From Sciurus carolinensis (taxonomy: Eukaryota; Chordata; Mammalia; Rodentia; Sciuridae), in assembly GCF_902686445.1 (NCBI RefSeq), contig NC_062213.1:10374741-10438740 (forward strand): a stretch of DNA of 64,000 nucleotides, in the 5' to 3' direction. The position numbers were made by a program, and so were the translations under genes. Below the pieces are notes generated by a model. That model had not been told where the DNA came from. It worked only from the letters and a program-made list of their open reading frames with translations, and did no database searches. The number at the start of each line of letters is the position of its first letter. The stretch's first letter is position 1. This document shows, in pieces, positions 45,721 through 57,317 of this stretch.

Positions 45721-46684
45721 GTTTACTTACATCTGTTATTAGTTACAATTGTTTTTCTGATGGATCCACTCTTTATCATAAAATAATCTTCTTTTTTAAC
45801 AATTTTTATTTAAGTCTATTTTGTCTGAAGGACTCCACTGGACACCCAGCACTCTGTGGGTCACTTTTTGCATGATATGCATTTTTCTGTAATGTATATT
45901 AAACCTACTGATATATTTAAATCTCAAGTATGTCTCTTATAAATAGCATACAGTTTAACAATATTTTTCCATTCTGCCACTTTGGGTTTGGAGTGTTTAA
46001 TCCATTTATTAATGCAATATTATTAATGTAAGGGTTTGCATCTACTGTTTTGTTGTGTTTTCTGTATGTCTAATGTCTTTTTCTTTACTCTATTATTTCA
46101 TTGCTATATTTTCAGTAATAAATACATGTTTTCTGTTACACTGGAATTCCCTTGTTTTTTTTTTAACTATTTTTTAAGTTTTTTTCCAGGGATTACAGTT
46201 AACTTCTTAATTTATAAAAATATTTCTAGTTCAAATTAATATCAATTTAATTGGAATGATTTACAAACAACGAATAAAAAAGAAAAACTGTGTTCCTATG
46301 TAACTCTATTCCCTACCTGATCTTTTTTGTTAATTTAATCAGACAAATTTACAGCTTTATACACTATATGACTATGGAAACAGATTTATAGTAATTAATT
46401 TAGGTAGTTGTCTTTGGAATAAGAGAAAAAAGAGCTAGAAACAAAACTCCATTTATAATGTCTTCTAAATTAACCTATGTAGTTATTTTTACTGATATCA
46501 TTATGTCTTTGTATGGATTTACGTTACAGCCTAGTGTTCTTTTCTTTTAACCTGAAAGACTTCTTTTAGTATTTCTTATAGGGAAGATCTCCAAGCAATA
46601 AATCTTCTGGATTTTTTTGTTGTTGTTTGCTATTTTCTTTTTGTTTGGTTTTAATCTTGGAATATCGTAATTTCTCTCTCATGA
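45721..46684 (-). mobile_element. Old L1, second block
   Basis: Continues with 'aagtctattttgtctgaagg' (45810) and 'ctcttataaatagcatacag' (45935), the complement of the ORF2 N-terminal (endonuclease) half, then 'tatagggaagatctccaagc' near 46580. Confidence 0.8.
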
Positions 46685-47030
46685 TTTTTTAAAATTTATT
46701 TTATTTGTTCTAATGAGTCACACATGACAGTAGAATGCATTTATACATTTTGATAGATCGTATATAAATGGAATGTAATCTATTATTTTTCTGAATCTAC
46801 ATATTGCAGGATCACATCTGTCATGTTGTCATACATGTACATGAGGTAATAATGTCTGATTCACTCTACTATCATTCCTATGCCCATACCCCTTCCCCTC
46901 CCTTCACTCCCCTCTACCTAATATAAAGTAACTCTATTCTTCCCTATCTCCCCCACTTATGTGAATTAGCTTCTACATATCAGAGAAAACACTTGATTTT
47001 TGGTTTTGGGGGTTTGGCTTATTTCACCTA
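46685..47030 (-). mobile_element. Second younger L1 3' end inserted in the old L1
   Basis: 'acatgacagtagaatgcatt', 'gttgtcatacatgtacatga', 'ggtaataatgtctgattcac' and 'ttatttcacctag' match the same young 3' UTR as 45373-45720. The two copies are similar in age and length, but each joins the old L1 at its own site. Confidence 0.85.
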
Positions 47031-48300
47031 GAAGGATGATGGTTTTCTGAAGATAGAATTCTCTGGTTGACATTATTTTTCTTTCAGCATTTTAAATATT
47101 CCATCCCATTCTCTTCTGGCCTCCACAGTTTCCGATAAGAAAACAACCATTAATTTTATCGAGGTTCACTTGTGTATGATGAATTGCTTCTCTCTTACTG
47201 CTTTCAAATTCTCTCTCTTTGACCAGGGACAGTTTTATGTTGATGGATCTAGCTGTGATTCACTGAGTTTATCCACTTGGACTTCATTGAACTTTTTAAT
47301 GTTTAGATAATATTTTTCATCAAATCTAGGAAATTTCCAGTCATATTTCTTTAAGTACTCTCCCCCTTTCTCACTTCTGCCCCTCTGGGGCTCCCATTCT
47401 GCATGTATTAGTACCCTTCACGATACGCCCCCAGGTGTCTGAGGCTCAGTTCCTTTTCCTTTACTCATTTTTCTTTCTGTCATTTAGACTGAAAACTCTC
47501 AGTTGACCTATCTTTAATGTGTGTCTCTTTCACTTGTCAGCTCAAACATGATGTTGAATTCTATGAGTTTTTAATTTCACAAATACATTTTATATTTAAT
47601 TATTTGATTTACATACATAATATCCTTATAGATATCCTCTATTTGATGAAACATTGTTTTCATAATTCCTTTAGCTCTTTACACAAATTTTCTTTAGTCT
47701 TTTTTAACATGTTTAATATGGCACTTAAAATCTTTGTCTAGTAATCTTACTTCTGAGCTTCCCATGGAGAGTTTTTGTTGGTTGGTCGTTTTTTCTTGTG
47801 TATGAGTAATACTTTATTATTTCTTTGCTTGATCATATTTTGTTTTGAAACTGGACATTTTAAGTACTAAAATGTGGCAACTCTAGAAATCAAATTCTCC
47901 ATCCCCAAATTTGTTCTTGTAGCTACTGTTTATTTAATCCATTTTCTGAATTAATTATGTAGAGTCTGTGTTCTTTATCATGTGCAGCTATAAGTCTCTT
48001 TTCAGCTAGCTTAGTGGTCAACTTATGGAGTCCCTTAAATTCCTGGAACCAATACATCCCATCCTTTGCGAGGGGCTCTGTGTGACTGCAATGCTCCAGC
48101 AGTCAGTTTATAACTCCACCTGAGTCGTCACTTTCTGCCTGCACAGAACTTTAAAGTAAGAGGGAGAACTTCGACCTTCTTAGGTCTTTCTTCAACATGC
48201 ACATAGCCATAGGTGTAGCACACCACTATATACTCTGTTTTCTATATTCCCCAGAGTATGTAGGGGCCAACGTGGCACAGATTTCCCTTTCAAGATTTTT
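47031..48300 (-). mobile_element. Old L1, third block (towards its 5' side)
   Basis: 'ccatcccattctcttctggc' (47100), 'ggaaatttccagtcatattt' (47330), 'tctcagttgacctatcttta' and 'tttgaaactggacattttaa' (47845) are recognisable old L1 words in reverse. The right boundary is soft. Total old L1 is roughly 4.3 kb without the insertions. Confidence 0.72.
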
Positions 48301-48799
48301 TGGTAACTTGTTATTTACAACTCTTATTGCTACTTCAGATAGCTACATTTAACAATTGTTACTGATTGTTTTCAACAAACTCTAATGGGGAAATGTCTGT
48401 TCTTACTATGCAAACTCTGAGTCAGGCCAAATAAAAACAAGTCCTGCAGGTTGTATTTTACAGGGAACTCTCAGACAAAATAATTCACTAGTCCAGCTCC
48501 TTAGGAACTGGACTTTGGAGGCATTTCAGTTCCACTGTCTCCTCCAGAAGCTAGTGGGCTTCTGGATTCCACTGTAATTTGTAGGACCATTGGTTTCTAG
48601 GACTGTCATGGGGCTGGGGAGGGGAATGGATCAAAGCTCACTGTTCTTAGCAATTCAACCAATTTTTTTGAATAAACACTCCCATATTTTTCAAGGTGTT
48701 CAATAATTTCCAGAGGTCTGGAAAGGTTGTTTTGATTTTTATTGCACTTATGGAAGAGATGACATTAGGAAATCCTCTTACTACTATTTCGGAACAATA
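48301..48799. other. Unique DNA or decayed L1 5' end
   Basis: No clear repeat match, possibly the far 5' part of the old L1. Confidence 0.4.
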
Positions 48800-48935
48800 T
48801 TTTCCATTTATTCATTCTTAACACTTTTACTGTTAGCTTTTGGGAATGCGGCAAGGAATAGTACAGTTTGTGCCCTCAGAGAGTTCACAGCCTTGAGAGA
48901 CAGCCATGCAATTGACATAGGATGTGGCAAAGGTG
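48800..48935 (-). repeat. L2 3' end fragment
   Basis: 'ccatttattcattcttaaca' then 'gtttgtgccctcagagagtt' follow the complement of the L2 3' end. Confidence 0.45.
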
Positions 48936-49214
48936 TTAACAAGGATATTCACAGTGATCATGTGTCCAATAGTTCTGCAATCATGATAGTCTTCTCAGGA
49001 AGTAGGTTGGTATACTTCACTTCATGCATTATCTTTATTCCTAATTTATCTATGCAAGTGGCTTTTTAAATTGTCACTTTGTTCCTTAAAGGCATTTGTA
49101 ATTCCTGTATTACCTACCGATCAATCACCCATTTGCATAAAATGGAGTGCATTTACTCTATCACCAGGCTGAGGGGAGGACATTCATTCTCCAGCTCATT
49201 CTGTGCATTCTCCA

Positions 49215-49372
49215 GACCCTAGAATAGCACTCCTCTCTTCAGGGGGCACGTGGATCTGTCCATGATACAGATTCGGACTCTGTTGGTCTGGGGTGTGTCC
49301 TGAGGGTCTGCAATTTTAACAGGTTTTCAGGTGACGCTGGTCTATGTGCCACGCTCTTAGTAGCAAGGCCCT
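49215..49372 (+). repeat. MER5-like hAT fragment
   Basis: 'cagattcggactctgttggt', 'ctggggtgtgtcctgagggt' and 'acaggttttcaggtgacgct' follow the interior and right half of MER5A. Confidence 0.7.
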
Positions 49373-49866
49373 AAGTATATCGGAGCTTTGGCCTCTCCAA
49401 GTCCTGCCCCTGCATCTCTTTGGTAGGAAATAGCTCTGGTCTCTATCCACCTGAATTCTTTCTGTTTCTGAGCTTCAGAGTGTGGATCACAGAGAAAGCC
49501 TGTGGGATTTCTTTGGGACCTTTAGAGTGGAGAAGAAGTTTATCTTCTACAGTGAGTTTGGGGAAGGATGGGAGAATTTCCAGGTCACTGTAAAATGCAT
49601 GATGATAGGAGTCTCTGCGCGCCATGCCGTGCACTATTAGTACTGGCAAGGGGAAGCCAAGAGAAAACTAATGGTTACGAAGCACGCAAGGTGTACTTTA
49701 GGGACTTTTCCTCTAAGCCCACTAGGAGAGCCAGAGGATGAGGAAGAAGAGGGGGACGGGAGCAGTCCCGATGGAGGGCTGCTGTGAGTCAGCTGCTGCA
49801 GGACAGAGCTGGTTCCTGGAGGCACACGGCCACGCGCAGAGCCCAGCATTCACCTTTATGGGTGGC
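49373..49866. other. Unique DNA, no gene seen
   Basis: Nothing recognised. Confidence 0.4.
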
Positions 49867-49975
49867 AGGAATCTGGGCCTCTTTCCTCTGGCCTCGGCTT
49901 CTTCAACTGTAAGATGGGGATAGCACAGTACCTACAGAGCAGTGCTTGGCACTCAGGAGGCGCTTAGTAAGTCTG
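49867..49975 (+). repeat. MIR 3' half
   Basis: 'ttcttcaactgtaagatggg', 'gatagcacagtacctacaga' and 'ggcgcttagtaagtctgttc' follow MIR. Confidence 0.7.
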
Positions 49976-50004
49976 TTCTTGTTTAACCAATAGGTTCTTT
50001 GCTG

Positions 50005-50190
50005 GGCTTGTTCTGGCCAGATGTCACTTAATTCTCCTTCCTCTGTGAAGGTATCCTCATTGCCCTACTTGGTGGATGAGGTCACTACAGCCCAGAGAGA
50101 GTGACCTGTCCAAGGTCAGCAGCTAGACTCAGAATCAAGAGCGGAGCCCATGCCTTGCTGTCCGCTGCTTCTTGGAAACGAAGCCTGCAC
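50005..50190 (-). repeat. MIR SINE
   Basis: 'gtcactacagcccagagaga', 'gtgacctgtccaaggtcagc' and 'agctagactcagaatcaaga' follow MIR in reverse. Confidence 0.7.
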
Positions 50191-52845
50191 TCAGCCAGCA
50201 GGTCGACTCGGGGGTGGAGGAGGCCTTTGAGCCCCTCGGTACCGCGCCTGGCAGAGAAAACCTCTCAATGAATACAGGCTCAGACTGAACAGCGGGGGAG
50301 CTCTGGAAAGGGTGTGGCAGCGCCGTAAACCGCGCTCTGAAGAATCAGAAGGGGCTCTTCCAGAGAGGGTGAAATGTGCTGCTCGCGAGGGTGGCGAAAT
50401 GGGTGGCGCTGCCTCAGAAGCCCGGGGCAGAAGCCAACGTGAGCGGAAGCACAGCGTTGCACCTGAGCAGTATCACTCTGAATCCATGAGCTGTGGTTGA
50501 GAGAGGGCCACTGGGACCGGTCAGCTCAGTGCCTGCTGAAGAGCACCGCAGGACCTCGAGACAGGAATAGCAGACGATGCCGGCTGGGATCGTCGCTGGT
50601 GGTGGTGGCTCCCCGACCAGAGAGAAATGGGGGATAAGCCAGCTCAGAGACCCAGGCCCACACAAAGCTTCTTCAGGATTCTCTAAGAAAGATCCAGAAC
50701 ATGGGAAAGGACTAAGGTATGTCTGAATAGACTATGTTCACCCATCCTTCCCATTTTCATAGGTTCAGTAAAGAAAACTCTTCAGCTCACCATGGAACAC
50801 ATGAAGTTCCAGAAGGAAATACCCTTGTTAAGATAAAATTCTACAGGAGGCCTGTTTACTTGATTATGGAACATCCATACTGTCCCATGGGCCCTGGCTC
50901 TCTCCCTCTAGCCATGTCTCTGAGCATTCTCTTTGTCTTTTTATAAGTTTGGTTCCAGAAAGGAATTGAGGTGGCCCATAATAATACATAAGATATTAGC
51001 GATGAGAGACCAACCAGAAAGGAAAACCACAGCAACTTAAACAGCCAGGAGTGAGCCAGATAGGACCGACACTCTCCATACGTGGTGCTGCTTGGCTCTC
51101 TACCTTCCAGCTGGCAGAGGCAATCAGGAAGCTGGTCCGGAACACATAAGGCCTTGTTCGGAGGAGACCACAAAACTGAGCAATGCAATCTCCCAGGAAA
51201 ACCACCACCATCCAGGAATTCCCCCAGGAGCTTTCTTTTAAAAGGACGTCATGTGGAAAGCTCTGCACAGATGTCCAGAATGTCTTTGGGGGCGTCCTTA
51301 CAGTGGGGGGATCATTGAAGCCTTTTCTGATCTACACCTTTGGTATAGGCTGTGCACCCCTGCGGTTCAATGAAAGCAGGGTTGGTCTTTCTGCAGGTTT
51401 CTTCTGTTCCAAGGGTCACTCCTAGACTATCTGGGAGAGTTGATGAATGGCACTTCACAAAATTCTCCCTCAGTAAAGTTTCCCTGTTAAAGTCGTGGTA
51501 GATCAAGGGTAGGGATGAGCCTGGGCACCTGAGCGTGGCTGCTGCATTTCGCCAGGTTGCAGCTATCCCAGGATAGCAGACCCAGTGAGCCGGGGAGGAG
51601 CCCAGGCCTCCGGGAGATACCTGTCTAAACTGGAGTCCCACCTGGTGCTCTTGGAGGGGAAGCAATATCCACGGGTGGGTCACAATTCTCCTTGGAGATT
51701 ATTTTTACAATCTGTTCATGCTCATATACAACTAGACCATTGAGGCCTCCAAAATTCTCTATATTTTAAGTCGGTAGAGCCTTATTTTAGCCTGTGTCAG
51801 GAGCTTGGGATTTTATGAAATATTTAAAATGCATTATGTCCCCACAGAGTGAGATGATAACCGCGGCCTGTTAACCAGGTCATTGCTCGGGCTTAAGCAC
51901 AGGACCCACCATTGAATCCGTGGGGGCACCTTTCTGTTTCTCTTCACTAAAGAATTGCTTGTGACTGCTCCCACCAGGTTGAGTCCAGGCCTCAAATGAC
52001 ATTGTCAGGAGTCACCTTGTTTGTTGGCTTTGTGTTTCTGTCTGTACTCAATTCTCTATGGGACCCTCCCCTCCTGGGGACAAGGCTACCAGGGCAGCTC
52101 CAAGGTCATGGCTTAGTCACCAACCATCCAGGAGAAGAGAGCAACTTCTTTCCCAATAGTCCCAGCAAATGCTGGTCCCTGCATTGGGTCTGATAAAGGA
52201 AGGTGACTGGTCTCCATCTTCAGCCAGTCCCTGTGGTAGGGAGCAAAGGAAATCTGCTGATTGGCTGGGTCAGAGGCTGTGCCCTGTCTTGGGGGGGATG
52301 GATGAGGAGCAGTCCCAGGGGAATCACTGGGCTGGTGTGTGGGAGCAGAAAGACCAGGGACAGTGGATGCTGCAATTAGGACAAATGGATCCACAAATCC
52401 TATGGAATTGGGAATAGTGGTCACTTGCCCTTAGTGGACCAGAAAGGATCTTGAGCTCCCCCTTGTGGCCAATGCAAAGAAATCAAAGCTCTGAATTTTG
52501 CTTTTTTGCTTTTAAATGGAGAAGCATCGTTGGTGAATTAAAATTAATGGGATAAGACTTTCGTGTATTTATTCATGTATGGTCTTGGAAAAGAGAACGC
52601 TGCCATCTCACCTGATATCTATAGCTATATGTGAAAACTTAGTCGGATTCACTTCTGGGAGCTACAAACACAGGTTCTGAATTTATAAAATAGAAATGTA
52701 TCTAATGATGCTTAAAATCTCTTCAATACTCTTTCCTAGAATAGTTTCTAGAATTCCCAGGAAGTCATAGGAGATGTAGGGAGGCTAATCTCACATGCAT
52801 ATGTGTATTTTTGATGTGTATATTTCATAACGCTGTAATGTTTCT
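50191..52845. other. Long unique stretch with a CTCF-like motif
   Basis: About 2.6 kb without a recognised repeat family. Open frames up to 123 codons overlap on both strands and match nothing known. The motif at 52457-52470 is listed separately. Confidence 0.45.
52457..52470 (-). promoter_or_regulatory. Candidate CTCF-binding motif
   Basis: On the - strand the word is GGCCACAAGGGGGAGC, matching the CTCF core (CCASYAGRKGGCRS) with two differences in the 14-base core. Flanking TGG before CCA also fits extended versions of the motif. Binding cannot be judged from sequence. Confidence 0.35.
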
Positions 52846-53017
52846 TGGTAGTAAATAGAATAGGCTGTGGAACCAGAGGCCTGGATTTGAATCTCAGCTC
52901 TGCCACTTACTAGCTGTGTGACCTTCAGCAAAGTGTTTAATATTGCTTGTTTCCACCTCTGTACCATAGGGCCAATTATAGTACCATAGGGTTTTGGTTA
53001 GGATTAAATAGTTAGTA
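52846..53017 (+). repeat. MIR SINE, left part, split by a Tigger-like element
   Basis: 'ggcctggatttgaatctcag', 'ctctgccacttactagctgt', 'gtgaccttcagcaaagtgtt' and 'taggattaaatagttagta' follow MIR closely. It resumes at 53530. Confidence 0.88.
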
Positions 53018-53527
53018 CGGTAGTCCTCTCCCCTCTTCATGAGGGATAAGTTCCAAGACTTCCAGTGGATGTCTAAAATTGTGGATAATACAGAGTTCTA
53101 TATGTACAATGCTTTGTCCTATGTGCCCTGAAGTATTGCCACGTAGCACTAGAGTTAATCTATCCTTCCACATTTTATGCCTTAGTGCCTCCTTTTACAT
53201 CACTCTTCTGGCACTGTGGGCCCTGATTAAATAAGAGTTACTTTAACACAAGCACTTCAGTACTGCAACAGCTGATCCATAACTGAGATAGCAGAGTGAC
53301 TTATGGGAGGGTAACATATACAGGATGGATATGCTGGACAAGAGGATGATTCACATCCTGAGCAGGACAGGGTGGAATGAAATGAGATTTCATCACGCTG
53401 CTCAGAACAAGGTTTAAAGTTAGGAATTGTTTACTTCTGGAATTTTCTGTTAGTATTTTCAGATTACAGCTAACCACAGATAACTGAAACCACGAAAAGT
53501 AAAAACTCATATTAGGAATGACTACTG
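53018..53527. mobile_element. Tigger-like (Tc1/mariner) DNA transposon, non-autonomous remnant
   Basis: Left end CGGTAGTCCTCTCCCC, right end 'ggaatgactactg', so the terminal inverted word CNGTAGTC is shared. TA lies immediately outside each end (53016-53017 and 53528-53529), the expected Tc1/mariner duplication. The left arm ('taagttccaagacttccagt') and the right arm ('cacagataactgaaaccacg') both fit the known 'agtggatgcctgaaacc'/'aactgaaaccgcgg' themes. No transposase frame remains. Confidence 0.82.
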
Positions 53528-53529
53528 TA

Positions 53530-53598
53530 TCTGTGAAGTGCTCAGCACAGTACTTGGCCTCTGGGAGTAGTACATGAGTGTTCACTACATTATTTTTA
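53530..53598 (+). repeat. MIR SINE, right part
   Basis: 'ctgtgaagtgctcagcacag' and 'tacttggcctctgggagtag' continue the MIR 3' part interrupted at 53017. Confidence 0.75.
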
Positions 53599-54051
53599 TT
53601 TCTCCCTTCTTGTGTCAAGATATAATGTTGAATGGAACACTCTCAGGCTTTGATTTTTCCCCTACCCTTTTAGCACACAAGAACTTAAGGTGGTTAACAG
53701 ATAAGATTGTGCCGTGATGTGAAGAGTCTTAGGGTACTTGGACTGAGTCACGCCTGGGGGAGCCTGGTGAAGTCGCTCTGCCTCTTTCAACTTTATTTTC
53801 TCTTCTGTCCAAGAAAAGGTAAAAGTTACCCAGCTTGATCTCTTTGTTGTGCTGATAAGATGAAATGGAGGAGAGAAAACACATACTTGTTAATAAAGGT
53901 GAGAGTCTTGTTGGGGCTCTCCAGTAGCTCACAGTTGGGGAGTCTGCAGGTAAAAGATGACCACAGGACAGTGTGAAAGGGTTGCAGGATGCTGGGTACA
54001 GAGGGCAGCCCTGATCAGCTTTGGCAAGGGAACATCAGAGGATTCAAAGTA
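53599..54051. other. Unique DNA, no gene seen
   Basis: Nothing recognised. Confidence 0.4.
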
Positions 54052-54265
54052 TAATAACAATTATTATTAGCACTTTGACTATCATTCATAGCACAGGTTA
54101 TTAACAAGAGCCTTATAAACCTCTCATTATCTTTACATGAACTTTAGGAGTGGGTGTCAATATTCTCCCTATTTTGTAAATGACAAAAGTGAGGCTCAGA
54201 GAGTACAAAGCACTTGCACAGAGTTGCACAGCTGTGACCCTCATACATGCAAAGCCTGATGCTCA
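54052..54265 (-). repeat. MIR SINE
   Basis: 'ctctcattatctttacatga', 'gtgaggctcagagagtacaa' and 'gcacagagttgcacagctgt' follow MIR in reverse. Confidence 0.7.
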
Positions 54266-55495
54266 CAGCCCTGTGGGGCACTTCTCCCAGGGAGTGAGAA
54301 CTTTCCCAGGAGGGGATGTTTGGGTTGCGAGTTGACAGGTCAGTGAAGTCATCAGGAAGACTGAGGCAAAGGCAGTGGGCACAGGGGTGGAAGGCGGGCA
54401 GCGGGGGTGGGGTGCTGGGGAGCACTCCTCGAAGCCTTCCGTGGAATAGCGTGCCAGGGGAAATGCACAGACTGCAACCATCCAGCAAATATTTTCAGCT
54501 TCTGGAGGAGAGAGAACAAATGAACAAGGGGAATTATCGCGGCAGCCATCAGGCTGCCTAAGCAAAGAAACTGCTCCCCTCTTGCTAAGTGATGGCTTAG
54601 AGCACTGTTGTGTTCCAGCCTCACCAACTGCCTCCTCACTGCGCCCCAGCGGTGACCCGAGGAGGGACACTACCCGGCACGGAGGCTGCAAGCCTCCTAT
54701 TTCCCTTAATGTGGCAGCCGCTTCGTAAGTGTGGCGCTTTGGGTATCCCTGCCCACCACCACGTTCCTTGTCTCCTGTCAACAGTGGTTTTTTGGAAGTC
54801 TCCCATTTGGCTATTTCAAAGCAATTATTTACTTATTTCCTAGGTTTACTTAAATCCCTTCTGATTGTGCCCAAAGGGATCTGGGCATTTGCAGGAGAAT
54901 TAGAAACTTAGACAGGCAGTCTGTTCAGGGCTCCCTAACATAACTCAGGGCTCCCGTCCATGCCCTGTGTGTCGGGAAATTGGCCAGCTTTGAATTCTCA
55001 AGGCCAGTGGGTTGAGAAGGGAATACCAAGAAGAGTTTTCCATTTTATATCTGCATTCCGAAGGGATTCTTTGATATATTCATTTTTTCGTGGAACATTT
55101 CATATGTAATGGACATTTTCCAAGGTTAAAGGACCAGACCCTATTCCAAAGGAGCTTGCAGTCTGATTGGTAGACACACAGACAAAGGTACCATTGCCCA
55201 AGAGGCATGTACAAAAATGTAGCACTGTATATGACAAGGAACAGCATAATAACTTTACTATGCCATAGTTATAGTCAAGTAATCTTTATGTTCCAATATG
55301 CTTTAATTTCTGAGGCATACACTAAGTAAGAAAAGAATACAGGGGTTTATGATAGCTCTGTAAGAGATGTATTTAAGCCAAAGTCACCTGGATGATTGCC
55401 TTGGAAGATGACATGTGAAAGTAACTGAATTATTTTCTTGGTGGGTATAGGGAGGGTGGTAAAAATGCCAGGAGTTTCTAACATTATCTGTAGTT
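54266..55495. other. Unique DNA, no gene seen
   Basis: Overlapping open frames up to 172 codons (54263-54781, -) lack a known domain. 55130-55200 may be a weak inverted L2 3' piece ('aaaggagcttgcagtctgat'). Confidence 0.45.
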
Positions 55496-56038
55496 CTTTT
55501 TTTTTTATTAAAATCTTTTTTATTTTTACAGACTACATTTGGATTCCTTGTATACAAATGGGGTACAACTTTTCATTTCTATGGCTGTATACAATGTAGA
55601 TTCACACCATTCATGTAATTATACATGTTTGTTATGGTGTCTGTTTCATTCTACTGTCTTTCTGCCCCCCACCCCTCCCACCCATTTTCCTCTACTACAT
55701 CCAAAGTTCCTTCATTCTTCTCTTCCCCCTGCCACCCGCCTTCATTATATATCGTCATGTACTTATCAGAGAAAATATTCAGTCTTTGGTTTTTTGGGCT
55801 TGGCCTATTTCACTTAGTATATTTTCCAACTTCATCCATTTACCAGCAAATGCCATAATTTTATTCTTCTTTATGGCTGAGTAATATTCTATGTTATATA
55901 TATACCACAGTTTCTTTATCCATTCATCTATTGAAGGGCATCTAGATTGGTTCCACAATCTAACTATTGTGAATTGAGCTGCTATGAACATTGATGTAGC
56001 TGCATCACTGTAGTATGCTGATTTTAAGTCCTTAGCCA
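55496..56038 (-). mobile_element. Young L1 3' end with ORF2 C-terminal remnant
   Basis: A T run at 55497-55507 on the + strand is the A-tail. Then comes the sciurid-type 3' UTR ('tgtagattcacaccattcat') and the complement of the ORF2 tail. A frame of 86 codons, read on the - strand from about 56039 to 55779, keeps the canonical C-terminal word YYSAIKKNKIMAFAGKWM. The copy is 5'-truncated and cannot encode an active protein. Flanks 'attatctgtagttc' (left) and 'attattctgtatgcttc' (right) are similar and may be a decayed target duplication. Confidence 0.92.
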
Positions 56039-56447
56039 AATAATTATTCTGTATGCTTCAAGTCAACTTGCTACATTCAAAATTAGATGCATGTGTAGGT
56101 TGCAGACCTACTGTAGAAGCTGAGTGTTTCAGAGAAGAGGGAAGTCTACCTGTAAGAGCACATCCTAGAAAGGCTTTGAAGAATGGATAGGAGTTCTCCA
56201 GAATGATGGAAGTAGACAAATAGGAACAAACTGCAGGAAAAGGCCTGAGAAATGTGGTCACAAGTTAGACCCTGGAGGATCCAGGGCACCCAGATGAGGA
56301 GCTGAATGCTCACCAACTTTCAGAAGTCAGGTTCCTTCAGAAACTGAGGTCTGACCAGTTCTAGCTTTGAAGTCCCAGACCTAGATAAGGTGAACTAAGA
56401 ATAACAGAAGAAACTGACATATAGCTCCTTCTATGTGAAAGTCCCTC
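56039..56447. other. Unique DNA, no gene seen
   Basis: Nothing recognised. Confidence 0.4.
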
Positions 56448-56545
56448 TTCTCCATGTTTAACATACACCATCTCCTTGAATTCTCACATGAGCAAGGACA
56501 ATAAAATTACCCATTTAGCAAATGAGGAAACTGAGAGACAATCAT
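56448..56545 (-). repeat. MIR fragment
   Basis: 'catctccttgaattctcaca' and 'ttagcaaatgaggaaactga' follow MIR in reverse. Confidence 0.6.
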
Positions 56546-57264
56546 ACAAAAATAATCATAGAGGAAACTCCGTTCTTCCCTGAGGCTTTTTCTGTAGATA
56601 AGCATTTTAGATAAGCATTTTAGATTGTGTCTCTCAGGAGATAGGACGAGGCCATTCGACATGCTAAAAAAATGTATGCAATTGTGATTGCAATTATGTA
56701 AATAAATTCATAAAAGAACCGCTGACAGAGAAGATGCCAATGCGATAGGTTAGTGGCACCGTGGGTGGCTTCCCATCTTTTCTTTTAGTGGCTAAGTTGG
56801 GTGCTGTGGTTGTGTTACTTTTGTAATAAAAACTATGCTTCATTAAACAACAAAAGGACTTTCACCTCAAGGCTCCAGAGTTGCCGATAAATGGTTATGG
56901 ATGACACAGGCAGAAACCAGAGAAGCTCTACCTTGCCAGCTGCCCGTGCTCCCCTGGGAAGGGAGCAGAGAGGACGTTGGCTCATTTCCATGCAGTGGGA
57001 CTCAATTTATGGACCTCAGACTTGACCTCAGGCTCCCATGCACACAATGAGGGGTGGACATTCTTGTTGTCCCAAATACCGACTTAGTGCATGAGATGTT
57101 CTCAAAAAATAAATGGAGAAAACAGACTCTAAATGACCCTGAGTTGTACAGTATCAAAATCTTCACCTTTTCCTTCTTTTGATCTTCCTGGTTAAAGGAA
57201 GAAAGTCTATTGTGAAGAAGGCATGTTTTAACACCTCAATATCACTTACTAATTGTATTTACTG

Positions 57265-57265
<1 letters not shown>
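56546..57265. other. Unique DNA, no gene seen
   Basis: Apart from the duplication above, nothing recognised. Confidence 0.4.
56596..56621. repeat. 13-base tandem duplication
   Basis: AGATAAGCATTTT occurs twice in a row without mismatch. Confidence 0.9.

Positions 57266-57314
<49 letters not shown>
57266..57314. repeat. (CT)n microsatellite
   Basis: About 24 uninterrupted CT units, then T/C-rich sequence to about 57335. Confidence 0.98.

Positions 57315-57317
<3 letters not shown>

Noticed and set aside
54263..54781. 172-codon - strand frame
   Set aside because: No domain, overlapping frames, and no recognisable promoter or splice sites.
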